DNA from: Acaryochloris sp. IP29b_bin.176
GTDB taxonomy: Bacteria; Cyanobacteriota; Cyanobacteriia; Thermosynechococcales; Thermosynechococcaceae
Assembly: GCA_028285315.1 (NCBI GenBank)
Contig: JANQPU010000161.1
Location: forward strand, 1 to 32,545
Direction: 5' to 3'
Length of the DNA: 32,545 bases
Position 1 is the first letter of the stretch. The number at the start of each line of letters is the position of its first letter. The notes under the pieces were generated by a model. It worked only from the letters and a program-made list of their open reading frames with translations, made no database searches and was not told where the DNA came from. A program made the translations under genes and the position numbers. This document shows positions 25,103-32,545 of this stretch, in pieces.

Positions 25103-25855
25103 TCAATTTGCCTGAATTTTCCAGTGTACCTGACGAATCATACCCCTTAACATGGCGAGTTCCTGGGTAGAAAGCTGACTACGGTTAAAGAGCTGTCGTA
25201 GTTTCTGCATCCGTGCGGATGCTGTATGTGGATACAGATAGCCAATTTCCAATAAGGTCAGCTCTAAAGCTTGATAGAACGCTTCCATTTGTTGGAAGGG
25301 GGCCAATTCCGCTTGAGGGAGATTCGACACCGCAATTTTAGTCTCAGTAGGCGGGTTGTCAAGGGGGACGAGGGAACATTGACGCAACTCGTAACAGCAA
25401 ATCGTGACGGCCTGGGCTAAATTCAATGCCGCATAATCAGGACTCGTGGGAATTTGTAGAAAAGCTTGGGCATAGTAGAGCTCTTCGTTACTGAGTCCCC
25501 GATCCTCGGGACCAAAGATCAATGCGGCTGAATCAGTTAATAGCCAGGGCAGAATCTGTTTGGGGGGCTGCGTGACGACTTGTAATCTTCTTTGTCGGGC
25601 TGTCGTGGCAACGACTCGCTGACATCCTTCTAGAGCCTCTGGCAAGGTCTGTACCGTTCTAGCTTGGGATAAGACGTCAAAGGCATGAACGGCCATCTGC
25701 TGCGCTTCGGGTCCCAGGGGATCACAGTGGGGGTTGACCAGTACTAGCTGCCCCAAACCCATATTTTTCATGACTCTGGCTATGCCCCCAACATTGAGGG
25801 GGCCTGCAGGCTCAACTAAAACAATTTTGATGGATGCTAACGGAGGTTCGCTCAT
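25103..25855 (-). CDS. trmJ: TrmJ-type RNA 2'-O-methyltransferase (SPOUT)
   Basis: A 250-residue SPOUT methyltransferase. N-terminal IKIVLVEPAGPLNVGGIARVMK and LVNPHCD, the central LIFGPEDRGLSNEEL and the C-terminal knot segment YAALNLAQAVTICCYELR are the family motifs. E. coli TrmJ methylates position 32 of tRNAs; the cyanobacterial protein is placed with TrmJ by its full length and C-terminal extension (PHTASARMQKLRQLFNRSQL), although substrate is inferred. The ATG at 25855 is preferred; a GTG at 25867 adds four residues (VKSP). It is the first gene of the minus-strand block and lies back to back with the murC region. Confidence 0.88.
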   Translation of the reverse strand: MSEPPLASIKIVLVEPAGPLNVGGIARVMKNMGLGQLVLVNPHCDPLGPEAQQMAVHAFDVLSQARTVQTLPEALEGCQRVVATTARQRRLQVVTQPPKQILPWLLTDSAALIFGPEDRGLSNEELYYAQAFLQIPTSPDYAALNLAQAVTICCYELRQCSLVPLDNPPTETKIAVSNLPQAELAPFQQMEAFYQALELTLLEIGYLYPHTASARMQKLRQLFNRSQLSTQELAMLRGMIRQVHWKIQAN

Positions 25856-25867
25856 GGGTGACTTCAC

Positions 25868-26266
25868 TTGGGTGGATGTCTTGGAGGTGCGATCGCAAAC
25901 AATACCATGCCGACCATTACAAATGATTACATATTGGTATACCGTAGTCTCGGCGAGAAACTCACCGCTAAACAGATTGACATCATTAGTCGAAAGACAT
26001 TAAAAAGTTTACAGAAGAAAATTAAAGCAATATTGGCGGCCACCACAGGCTTTGCAAGAGTGAGAGTCAACAACTCACTAATCTGAAGCATGTTGCATCC
26101 TTGAATGACCAAGGGTCCAAAGATTGCCGACAGGGTGAGCAACATTAGGATCAAATAAATTTGATGAAGATTGACCGAAAGAAGGGAAAGGGACCGAATT
26201 TTTTAGAGTTCCTGCTATGATGTCGCGTGTAACTAGGTGTGGGCCGAGAAGGAGCGAAACACAGAA
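25868..26266. other. Intergenic region of about 400 bases upstream of murC
   Basis: The region carries a possible small ORF listed separately, and near the murC start a -10-like TATGAT (26216-26221) without a clear -35. AAGGAG (26250-26255 region) lies 11-12 bases before the murC ATG. No RNA gene is evident. Confidence 0.4.
25907..26086 (+). CDS. Possible 59-residue basic protein
   Basis: An ATG-started frame within the trmJ-murC gap. The product begins MPTITNDYILVYRSLGEKL, has a basic helical middle (SRKTLKSLQKKIKAI) and ends in RVNNSLI. The regular alternation of basic and hydrophobic residues resembles a real small protein more than a shadow frame. However, there is no ribosome binding site before the ATG and I know no homologue. 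The frame also opens upstream to 25868. Confidence 0.28.
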   Translation: MPTITNDYILVYRSLGEKLTAKQIDIISRKTLKSLQKKIKAILAATTGFARVRVNNSLI

Positions 26267-27736
26267 ATGCAAAGTGCAGTCGATTTAAGTGGCCGTCCCA
26301 TTCACTTCATTGGTATAGGCGGTATCGGCATGTCTGCACTGGCGCATATTCTGCTCAAACGGAGCTTACCCGTGTCTGGGTCGGATTCTCGGGCAAATCA
26401 CATCACCCAAAAATTAGAATCTGAGGGAGCCCGAATCTTCTCGCGGCAAGAGGCTGTTAATATCGAACAGCTTCGCCAAGGCCATTCCCCCGCTTCCCCA
26501 CCCCAGGTGATTTGCTCAACAGCCATTCATAAGGATAATCCTGAATATCAAGCTGCTTTGACAGCGGGATGCCCCATCTTTCATCGTTCTGACGTACTAG
26601 CAGCTCTCATTCAAGAGTTCCCTCAAAGCATCGCCATCGCTGGGACTCATGGCAAAACAACCACGAGTAGCTTGGTGGGCTATTTATTGTTACAGGCTGG
26701 TTTGGATCCAACCATCATTGTGGGTGGAGAAGTGGCTGCGTGGAGAGGGAATGCCCGCACTGGCGATAGCCCCTATTTAGTTGCTGAGGCAGATGAGTCA
26801 GATGGGTCACTCGTTAAGTTTTTAGCTCACATTGGCGTCATTACAAATATTGAACTCGATCACCCAGATCATTACACTTCTTTGGATCAAGTAGTCGACA
26901 TCTTTCAGCAGTTTGTGGATCATTGTCATATCCTGATTGTTTCAGTCGATTGCCCAACCATCACAGAGCGTTTTCTGACATCGGCAACCATTCGGCCCAT
27001 GATTACCTACAGTCTAAATGCCAAAAGATCAGCAGATTACACTGTCCAAAACATCGACTATTCAGGGCAAGGAACAACCGTACAGGTTTTGGAACGCGGT
27101 GATTGTCTAGGGCAGTTAGACCTGCCTCTATTAGGACAACATAATCTTAGCAATGCCCTAGCAGCAGTTGCGATTGGTCGTTACGTAGGATTAGAGTTTC
27201 CTACTATTGCAAATGCCCTGCGGACTTTTTCCGGTGCTAAGCGCCGCTTCGAGATTTATGGAGAAGCCCAAGGCATTTGTTTTGTAGATGATTATGCTCA
27301 TCATCCTAGTGAAATTCAGGTTACCTTGGCATCGGCTAAGCTCCAGGCACAATCGGCAGCGGCAACCTATTCTCAATCGCGTGTTGTGGCTGTCTTTCAA
27401 CCCCATCGCTATAGCCGCGCAGCTACCTTTTTAGAAGAGTTCAGCCGATCTTTCCAAGATGCAGATTTAGTCATTGTTACTGACATTTATAGTGCGGGGG
27501 AAGTTAATCCTGGCACAATTGACGGTCAAAAGATGGCAGAAGCAATCGCAACCAACCATTCTGCAGTGACTTGCCAACCTAAGCTGACCAATGCTATCGA
27601 TTTTTTGCAAGTACATTTGCAAGCTGGTGATATCGTTTTATTTCTAGGAGCAGGGGATTTGAATCGAATCATTCCAGACCTGCTTGCTTATTATCAGGTT
27701 TCCTCAAAGCCCTCACCTGAGGTTGTTTTACAATGA
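26267..27736 (+). CDS. murC: UDP-N-acetylmuramate--L-alanine ligase
   Basis: MurC adds the first amino acid of the peptidoglycan stem peptide. The frame is open upstream to a GTG at 26237, but the ATG at 26267 has AAGGAG about 12 bases before it and starts just ahead of the N-terminal Rossmann motif HFIGIGGIGMSALA, so I use it (489 residues). The ATP loop GTHGKTTTSS, the EADESDGS region and the DDYAHHPSEI motif in the C-terminal half are as expected. It overlaps murB by four bases (ATGA), so the two are translationally coupled. Confidence 0.97.
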   Translation: MQSAVDLSGRPIHFIGIGGIGMSALAHILLKRSLPVSGSDSRANHITQKLESEGARIFSRQEAVNIEQLRQGHSPASPPQVICSTAIHKDNPEYQAALTAGCPIFHRSDVLAALIQEFPQSIAIAGTHGKTTTSSLVGYLLLQAGLDPTIIVGGEVAAWRGNARTGDSPYLVAEADESDGSLVKFLAHIGVITNIELDHPDHYTSLDQVVDIFQQFVDHCHILIVSVDCPTITERFLTSATIRPMITYSLNAKRSADYTVQNIDYSGQGTTVQVLERGDCLGQLDLPLLGQHNLSNALAAVAIGRYVGLEFPTIANALRTFSGAKRRFEIYGEAQGICFVDDYAHHPSEIQVTLASAKLQAQSAAATYSQSRVVAVFQPHRYSRAATFLEEFSRSFQDADLVIVTDIYSAGEVNPGTIDGQKMAEAIATNHSAVTCQPKLTNAIDFLQVHLQAGDIVLFLGAGDLNRIIPDLLAYYQVSSKPSPEVVLQ

Positions 27737-28659
27737 CCCAGTCTTCACCCTCCATTTTCATTGACAATGGTAGCTGCGAAATTCAATCTCATGTGGGTTT
27801 GGCAGACATGACGACTTTCCGGGTGGGAGGAGCCGCTGAATGGTTTATTGCTCCCAATAGCCTGGAAGAATTACAAGCAAGCTATGCTTGGGCGAATGAG
27901 CAGAAGCTGCCCATAATCTTTTTGGGGGCGGGGTCAAACTTGCTGATTAGCGATCAGGGTTTACCTGGCTTAGTAATTTCAACTCGATATTTACGTCAAA
28001 GAAACTTCGTTACTGAAACTTGTCAGGTCATAGCCTATGCCGGTGAGCCGTTACCCAAACTCGCGTGGCAAGCTGCTAAACGAGGCTGGTCTGGTCTGGA
28101 ATGGGCTGTGGGTATTCCTGGGACTGTGGGAGGAGCGTTGGTTATGAATGCAGGGGCCCATGGTGGATGTACCGCTGATGTTTTAGTTGAGGCTCATGTC
28201 CTTGATATAGATGGGACTATTCGGGTGCTAGATCCTGAACAAATGGCTTTTCAATATCGGTCATCTATACTACAGCAATCCCCGCAACCCGTTGTGCTGG
28301 CAGTGTTTCAACTTCATGCCAACCAAACTGCCGAGCAAGTCAAGGCAACTACTCAATCTCACTTGGACCATCGCCTTAGTACACAGCCCTATGATTGGCC
28401 AAGTTGTGGCAGTGTATTTCGAAACCCTCTTCCTCGGACTGCCGGGTGGTTAATTGAACAATCAGGATTGAAAGGATATTCATTAGGAGGAGCGCAAGTT
28501 GCTCAAAAGCATGCTAATTTCATTCTCAACTCTGGCCACGCTACAGCGACTGATATCTTCAATCTGATTCATTATGTCCAGCAAAAAGTTGAGGAGAATT
28601 GGTCCTTATTACTCAAGCCAGAGGTCAAAATGCTAGGCGAATTTCCACAAATCACATAG
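27733..28659 (+). CDS. murB: UDP-N-acetylenolpyruvoylglucosamine reductase
   Basis: MurB is the FAD enzyme that reduces enolpyruvyl-UDP-GlcNAc to UDP-MurNAc. The 308-residue protein has the FAD-binding segments [10 protein letters not shown] (29-38), [11 protein letters not shown] (64-74) and [19 protein letters not shown] (127-145), Y175-R176, the catalytic Ser227 in SCGSVFRNP and Glu297 in [10 protein letters not shown]. The ATG lies in the murC stop overlap. MurB acts one step before MurC; pairing of the two genes is common in cyanobacteria. Confidence 0.97.
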   Translation: MTQSSPSIFIDNGSCEIQSHVGLADMTTFRVGGAAEWFIAPNSLEELQASYAWANEQKLPIIFLGAGSNLLISDQGLPGLVISTRYLRQRNFVTETCQVIAYAGEPLPKLAWQAAKRGWSGLEWAVGIPGTVGGALVMNAGAHGGCTADVLVEAHVLDIDGTIRVLDPEQMAFQYRSSILQQSPQPVVLAVFQLHANQTAEQVKATTQSHLDHRLSTQPYDWPSCGSVFRNPLPRTAGWLIEQSGLKGYSLGGAQVAQKHANFILNSGHATATDIFNLIHYVQQKVEENWSLLLKPEVKMLGEFPQIT

Positions 28660-28792
28660 AAAGTAGATTCCCTTTACGCCTCTTAGGGTAGACTCTCAGT
28701 ATCATAGTAAACAGTTCGATTTGAAGTTTCTTCAGGGACTAATCTGTAAATTATCGAACGGACCAAGCACATTAACTAACCATAAAAAAATC

Positions 28793-29149
28793 ATGCCACA
28801 AGGACAAGGACAGGGATTTGGCTTCGGCCTCGGCAAAATGAAAGAGCTAGCTGCGGCAATCCAAAAAGCGCAGCAAGTGCAAGAAGGTGCAAAGCAATTG
28901 CAAGAGGATCTCGAACAGATGGAGATCCAGGGCGAAGCTGGCGGTGGCTTAGTTAAGGTGGTCATGAGTGGGAACCAGGAACCTATACGGGCTGAAATTA
29001 CCCAAGAAGCTGTGGATAAAGGTTTGGAGGTACTATCTGAGCTAGTTGCTGAGGCGATGAAAGATGCATACCAGAAATCTACCGAAACAATGCGAGAGCG
29101 TATGGAAGACTTGACGGGTGATCTTAATTTGCCAGGATTAAGTGGATAA
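28793..29149 (+). CDS. YbaB/EbfC-family nucleoid-associated protein
   Basis: A 118-residue DNA-binding dimer of the YbaB family. The frame opens earlier (28721), but the cyanobacterial homologues begin with a Gly/Gln-rich stretch followed by [11 protein letters not shown], so I start at the ATG at 28793 ([15 protein letters not shown]). A long helix ([20 protein letters not shown]) and the sheet region ([18 protein letters not shown]) are visible, and it ends [10 protein letters not shown] 7-base inverted repeat (GTTCGAT 28714-28720, ATCGAAC 28753-28759) sits in its leader. It lies between murB and the ribosomal operon. Confidence 0.92.
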   Translation: MPQGQGQGFGFGLGKMKELAAAIQKAQQVQEGAKQLQEDLEQMEIQGEAGGGLVKVVMSGNQEPIRAEITQEAVDKGLEVLSELVAEAMKDAYQKSTETMRERMEDLTGDLNLPGLSG

Positions 29150-29150
29150 G

Positions 29151-29180
29151 TTGACACTTAGCCGTAAAGATCTATATAGT
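29151..29180 (+). promoter_or_regulatory. Strong promoter of the rpsL operon
   Basis: A perfect TTGACA (29151-29156) is followed after 18 bases by TATAGT (29175-29180), or after 16 bases by TATATA (29173-29178). The -35 begins just after the ybaB stop and the site is about 50 bases before rpsL. Confidence 0.7.
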
Positions 29181-29231
29181 TAGGATTTGGAAGAAATCAA
29201 AACCCTAACTCAACTTAACCACTGCCCATTT

Positions 29232-29606
29232 ATGCCCACAATTCAGCAGCTCATCCGTAGCGAGCGTTATAACACTAAGAAGAAAACTAAGTCTCCAGCT
29301 TTAAAAAGTTGTCCTCAGCGGCGTGGTGTTTGTACTCGCGTTTATACAACAACCCCTAAAAAGCCCAATTCTGCGTTGCGGAAAGTCGCTCGGGTGCGCT
29401 TAACTTCTGGATTTGAAGTTACAGCCTATATCCCCGGCATCGGTCATAACTTACAAGAGCATTCCGTTGTCATGATTCGGGGTGGTCGGGTTAAGGATTT
29501 ACCAGGTGTTCGCTATCATATTATCCGTGGCACTTTGGATACCGCTGGAGTTAAAGATAGACGTCAAGGTCGTTCGAAGTATGGGGCTAAGCGTCCCAAA
29601 GACTAG
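29232..29606 (+). CDS. rpsL: Ribosomal protein S12
   Basis: S12 is a decoding-centre protein of the 30S subunit. The frame extends upstream to 29187, but S12 begins [12 protein letters not shown], so the ATG at 29232 is used (124 residues, normal). The conserved [19 protein letters not shown] and [13 protein letters not shown] segments are present; the Lys in KKPNSA and the Lys in RVKDLPG are the sites where streptomycin-resistance changes occur in other bacteria and here show the sensitive residues. First gene of rpsL-rpsG-fusA-tuf. Confidence 0.98.
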   Translation: MPTIQQLIRSERYNTKKKTKSPALKSCPQRRGVCTRVYTTTPKKPNSALRKVARVRLTSGFEVTAYIPGIGHNLQEHSVVMIRGGRVKDLPGVRYHIIRGTLDTAGVKDRRQGRSKYGAKRPKD

Positions 29607-29835
29607 TTAGTTATGCCACCAGCAGTCTCATATCGCTCAGTCTCATTTCCAGTTGAGAGCAGTTTCCTTGGCGTAGCTGGTGTTTTGGGCATAAAAAAAG
29701 AGCTTGTTGCCTCTCCCGTAGACCCAAAGCTTTAAGTTAGAGCAAGCAATCGAGCCACTTAATCTCACTACCTATTCCTCGGAACAACGAGGATCTGTCA
29801 GTCCTAAATTATTACTTTCTTGTGTAGGATTTCTA
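29607..29835 (+). promoter_or_regulatory. Structured rpsL-rpsG spacer
   Basis: This 229-base gap is long for a ribosomal operon. TATGC (29612-29616) plus CACCAGC (29617-29623) pair with GCTGGTG (29676-29682) and GCATA (29689-29693), with TTTTGG bulged; TCTCA (29641-29645) and TGAGA (29654-29658) form an inner stem. An A-rich tract follows. A second hairpin is TCCTCG (29776-29781) and CGAGGA (29788-29793). It may be a site for translational control of rpsG or an attenuator. Confidence 0.45.
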
Positions 29836-30306
29836 ATGTCTCGTCGTATTCGTGTCCAAAAACGCCCTGTTCCTCCCGACCCAGTTTATAATAGCCGTCT
29901 TATCAGCATGACCATTCGGCGTTTAATGACGAGCGGGAAGAAATCCCTAGCGTCTCGCATTCTTTATGATGCATTAAAGATTATTGAAGAACGGACCAAT
30001 CAAGACCCGTTAGAGGTCTTTGAAACGGCTATCCGCAATGTCACGCCGCTGGTGGAAGTGAAAGCCCGTCGGGTGGGTGGTGCGACTTACCAAGTCCCAA
30101 TGGAAGTCCGATCTGATCGAGGGATTGCTTTAGCTTTGAGATGGATTATTCGCTTTTCTCGTCAGCGCCCTGGGCGATCTATGGTGAGCAAACTTGCTAA
30201 TGAACTCATTGATGCTGCTAATGAAACAGGTGCTGCCATTCGCAAGCGTGAAGAGACCCATCGAATGGCAGAAGCTAACAAAGCTTTTGCTCACTATCGA
30301 TACTAA
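29836..30306 (+). CDS. rpsG: Ribosomal protein S7
   Basis: S7 nucleates assembly of the 30S head. The 156-residue protein has the family motifs [55 protein letters not shown] and the C-terminal [20 protein letters not shown]. In E. coli S7 represses translation of its own operon by binding the rpsL-rpsG spacer, and the spacer here is structured. The fusA gene follows after 97 bases. Confidence 0.98.
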   Translation: MSRRIRVQKRPVPPDPVYNSRLISMTIRRLMTSGKKSLASRILYDALKIIEERTNQDPLEVFETAIRNVTPLVEVKARRVGGATYQVPMEVRSDRGIALALRWIIRFSRQRPGRSMVSKLANELIDAANETGAAIRKREETHRMAEANKAFAHYRY

Positions 30307-30403
30307 GCTTTGTGAAGATTATCTTAGAAAAGTTATAGAATCATTACAGCAAGGAAGTTGTACAACCTCATGCGAATGACTTGCTAGGACGAAGGAGGTA
30401 GCT

Positions 30404-32479
30404 GTGGCACGTTCCGTCCCGCTAGAAAAAGTGCGCAATATTGGTATTGCGGCCCATATTGATGCGGGAAAAACGACGACAACTGAGCGCATTTTGTTCT
30501 ACTCCGGCGTAGTGCATAAAGTCGGAGAGGTTCATGATGGCAATACGGTTACTGACTGGATGGATCAGGAACGTGAACGTGGCATTACGATTACAGCTGC
30601 AGCCATTTCCACAACTTGGCAAAATCATCAAGTCAACATTATTGATACTCCTGGTCACGTTGATTTCACGATTGAAGTAGAACGCTCCATGCGGGTCTTA
30701 GATGGTGTGATTGCGGTTTTTTGCTCTGTTGGCGGAGTGCAACCTCAATCAGAAACAGTATGGCGGCAGGCTGACCGTTATCAGGTCCCCCGGATTGTAT
30801 TTGTGAATAAAATGGATCGGACGGGCGCAAATTTTTTTAGGGTCTATGACCAAATTCGTGATCGTCTCAAAGCCAATGCTGTTGCCATTCAGATCCCAAT
30901 TGGAAGCGAAGATCGCTTTGACGGTATTGTCGATTTAGTAAATATGAGAGCCTTTATCTATACCAACGATCAAGGCACTGATATTAAAGAGACAGCAATT
31001 CCAGACACTATTCAGACGCAGGCTCAGGAATATCGAACATTGCTGGTCGAGGCCGTTGCTGAGTCAGATGATGCCTTAATGGAAAAGTATCTTGAAGGTG
31101 AATCTCTAACAGAAACGGATATCAAAACAGCTTTGCGTCGTGGGACTATTGCAGGCACTATTGTGCCAATGCTATGCGGCTCTGCTTTCAAGAACAAAGG
31201 AGTACAGCTCCTGTTAGATGCTGTAATTGACTATATGCCAGCCCCAATTGACGTGCCTGCTATTCGAGGGACTTTGCTGGATGGCACTGAAGCTGAGCGT
31301 CCGGCTGATGATGAAGCGCCTTTGGCCGCTTTGGCATTTAAAGTGATGTCTGATCCCTATGGGCGGCTCACCTTTATCCGAGTGTATTCAGGGGTACTTA
31401 CTAAAGGAAGCTACGTTCTCAACCCCACCAAAAATAAGAAGGAGCGTGTTTCTAGACTGATCATTATGAAAGCGGATGATCGGATTGAGGTTGACGAATT
31501 ACGCGCAGGAGACTTAGGAGCTGCGCTGGGTCTTAAGGATACCTTTACGGGTGAAACATTGTGTAATGAAGCCAAGCCTATTGTCCTGGAATCGCTATTT
31601 ATTCCAGAACCAGTGATTTCGGTGGCCGTGGAGCCCAAGACTAAGCAGGACATGGATAAGCTCTCCAAAGCTTTGCAATCTCTATCCCAAGAAGATCCAA
31701 CCTTTCGTGTCAGTGTCGATCCTGAAACGAATCAAACGGTCATTGCTGGTATGGGAGAGTTGCACCTAGAGATTTTGATTGATCGGATGCTACGGGAATT
31801 CAAGGTAGAAGCTAATATTGGAGCTCCACAAGTCGCTTATCGAGAAACGATTCGCAAAGCAGTGACTGCCGAAGGTAAATTCGTTCGCCAGAGCGGGGGG
31901 AAAGGCCAATATGGTCATGTTGTCGTCGAGATAGAACCCACTGAAGAAGGAACGGGTTTTGAATTTATTTCGAAGATAGTGGGTGGAGCGGTCCCCAAAG
32001 AGTTTATTGGTCCAGCTGAGCAAGGAATGAAGGAAGCTTGCGAATCTGGTATCTTAGCTGGTTATCCCCTCATTGATGTCAAAGCGACATTAGTGGATGG
32101 GTCTTACCATGATGTTGATTCTTCTGAAATGGCCTTTAAAATTGCTGGTTCTATGGCAATAAAAGAGGGGGCAATGCAAGCCTCACCTGCTTTGCTGGAA
32201 CCCACGATGAAAGTTGAGGTTGAAGTGCCTGAAGACTTCTTAGGCCCTGTAATGGGCGACCTCATTTCTCGAAGAGGCCAAATCGAAGGTCAAGAAGTGG
32301 CCCAAGGGCTCGCTAAAGTGACGACTAAAGTCCCTTTGGCGACCATGTTTGGCTATGCCACAGATATCCGGTCTATGACTCAAGGTCGAGGTATCTTTAC
32401 AATGGAGTTTAGCAGCTATGAGGAAGTTCCTCGTAATGTGGCTGAACCCATCATCGAAAAAAACAAAGGGAACGCATAA
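30404..32479 (+). CDS. fusA: Elongation factor G
   Basis: EF-G drives ribosomal translocation with GTP. The start is a GTG preceded by a strong GGAGG seven bases upstream. The 691-residue protein has G1 [13 protein letters not shown], the switch region [20 protein letters not shown] and NKMDRTG, then domains II-V, including GMGELHLEI and [15 protein letters not shown]. Length is standard for bacterial EF-G. It lies between rpsG and tuf as in the classical str operon. Confidence 0.98.
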   Translation: MARSVPLEKVRNIGIAAHIDAGKTTTTERILFYSGVVHKVGEVHDGNTVTDWMDQERERGITITAAAISTTWQNHQVNIIDTPGHVDFTIEVERSMRVLDGVIAVFCSVGGVQPQSETVWRQADRYQVPRIVFVNKMDRTGANFFRVYDQIRDRLKANAVAIQIPIGSEDRFDGIVDLVNMRAFIYTNDQGTDIKETAIPDTIQTQAQEYRTLLVEAVAESDDALMEKYLEGESLTETDIKTALRRGTIAGTIVPMLCGSAFKNKGVQLLLDAVIDYMPAPIDVPAIRGTLLDGTEAERPADDEAPLAALAFKVMSDPYGRLTFIRVYSGVLTKGSYVLNPTKNKKERVSRLIIMKADDRIEVDELRAGDLGAALGLKDTFTGETLCNEAKPIVLESLFIPEPVISVAVEPKTKQDMDKLSKALQSLSQEDPTFRVSVDPETNQTVIAGMGELHLEILIDRMLREFKVEANIGAPQVAYRETIRKAVTAEGKFVRQSGGKGQYGHVVVEIEPTEEGTGFEFISKIVGGAVPKEFIGPAEQGMKEACESGILAGYPLIDVKATLVDGSYHDVDSSEMAFKIAGSMAIKEGAMQASPALLEPTMKVEVEVPEDFLGPVMGDLISRRGQIEGQEVAQGLAKVTTKVPLATMFGYATDIRSMTQGRGIFTMEFSSYEEVPRNVAEPIIEKNKGNA

Positions 32480-32504
32480 TTCATCGAAAAGGAATAGTTG
32501 ATAC

Positions 32505-32545
32505 ATGGCACGCGCAAAATTTGAACGAACAAAACCCCACGTCAA
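32505..32545 (+). CDS. tuf: Elongation factor Tu, 5' end only
   Basis: The ATG at 32505 begins MARAKFERTKPHV, the standard cyanobacterial EF-Tu N-terminus. AAGGAA lies about 11 bases upstream. The gene is cut by the window edge after 13 codons, 25 bases after the fusA stop, completing the rpsL-rpsG-fusA-tuf order. Confidence 0.93.
   Translation, partial: MARAKFERTKPHV

Noticed and set aside
28732-29157. 141-codon minus-strand ORF opposite ybaB
   Set aside because: It is the mirror frame of ybaB, with Ser/Cys-rich composition typical of an antisense shadow.
1-32545. tRNA or rRNA genes, CRISPR arrays, complete insertion sequences
   Set aside because: I looked for TPsiC-type GGTTCGA blocks, regularly spaced repeats and paired terminal repeats around a transposase and found none that hold up.

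Overview
The window looks like the chromosome of a cyanobacterium. The evidence is several copies of the HIP1 palindrome GCGATCGC (for example 871-878, 3549-3556, 3904-3911, 7022-7029, 16746-16753) and a gene set typical of the phylum: a CcdA + Ccs1 (system II) cytochrome c maturation pair, DUF3493 and DUF3352 proteins, a PEP-CTERM protein, an FtsW with the cyanobacterial N-terminus, and an rpsL-rpsG-fusA-tuf operon. Base composition is moderate. The general look would fit an Acaryochloris-like genome, but I cannot fix the genus from sequence reading alone. No rRNA, tRNA, CRISPR array or intact insertion sequence was found.

Layout. Positions 1-367 hold a decayed coding remnant and two hairpins. 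Positions 368-3377 hold an orphan OmpR-type response regulator (-), a tiny membrane protein (+), a HAD hydrolase lacking the usual second Asp (-) and a membrane-anchored alpha/beta hydrolase (+). mnmE (-) follows at 3416-4783. Positions 5013-8497 form a tight plus-strand cluster: a two-span membrane protein, a small exported Arg/Gly-rich protein, a spermidine synthase-like enzyme fused to a membrane domain, and a DUF4178 protein. This is the least-characterised system in the window. bioB follows, then a PEP-CTERM protein (-), and a minus-strand block of a DUF3352 protein, a pterin carbinolamine dehydratase and rsmG.

From 14247 to 21170 the plus strand carries a small hypothetical gene, the prepilin peptidase pilD, an Rrf2 regulator directly upstream of cysK, ftsW, ccdA, ccs1 and a DUF3493 gene. 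The minus strand from 25867 down to 21167 carries a TrmJ-type RNA methyltransferase, an anchored class A beta-lactamase-like serine hydrolase, an HPt protein, obg and a NarL-type response regulator. From 26267 to the right edge the plus strand carries murC-murB (overlapping ATGA), ybaB, and rpsL-rpsG-fusA-tuf (tuf cut by the window end).

How the genes relate. Most are housekeeping: translation and tRNA/rRNA modification (mnmE, rsmG, trmJ, rpsL, rpsG, fusA, tuf, obg), cell wall and division (murC, murB, ftsW), and cofactors and redox (bioB, cysK, ccdA, ccs1). The Rrf2-cysK pair resembles the CymR/CysK logic of cysteine control. Several predicted starts differ from the longest open frame (ftsW, obg, HPt, murC, ybaB, rpsL, PEP-CTERM); reasons are given in each entry.
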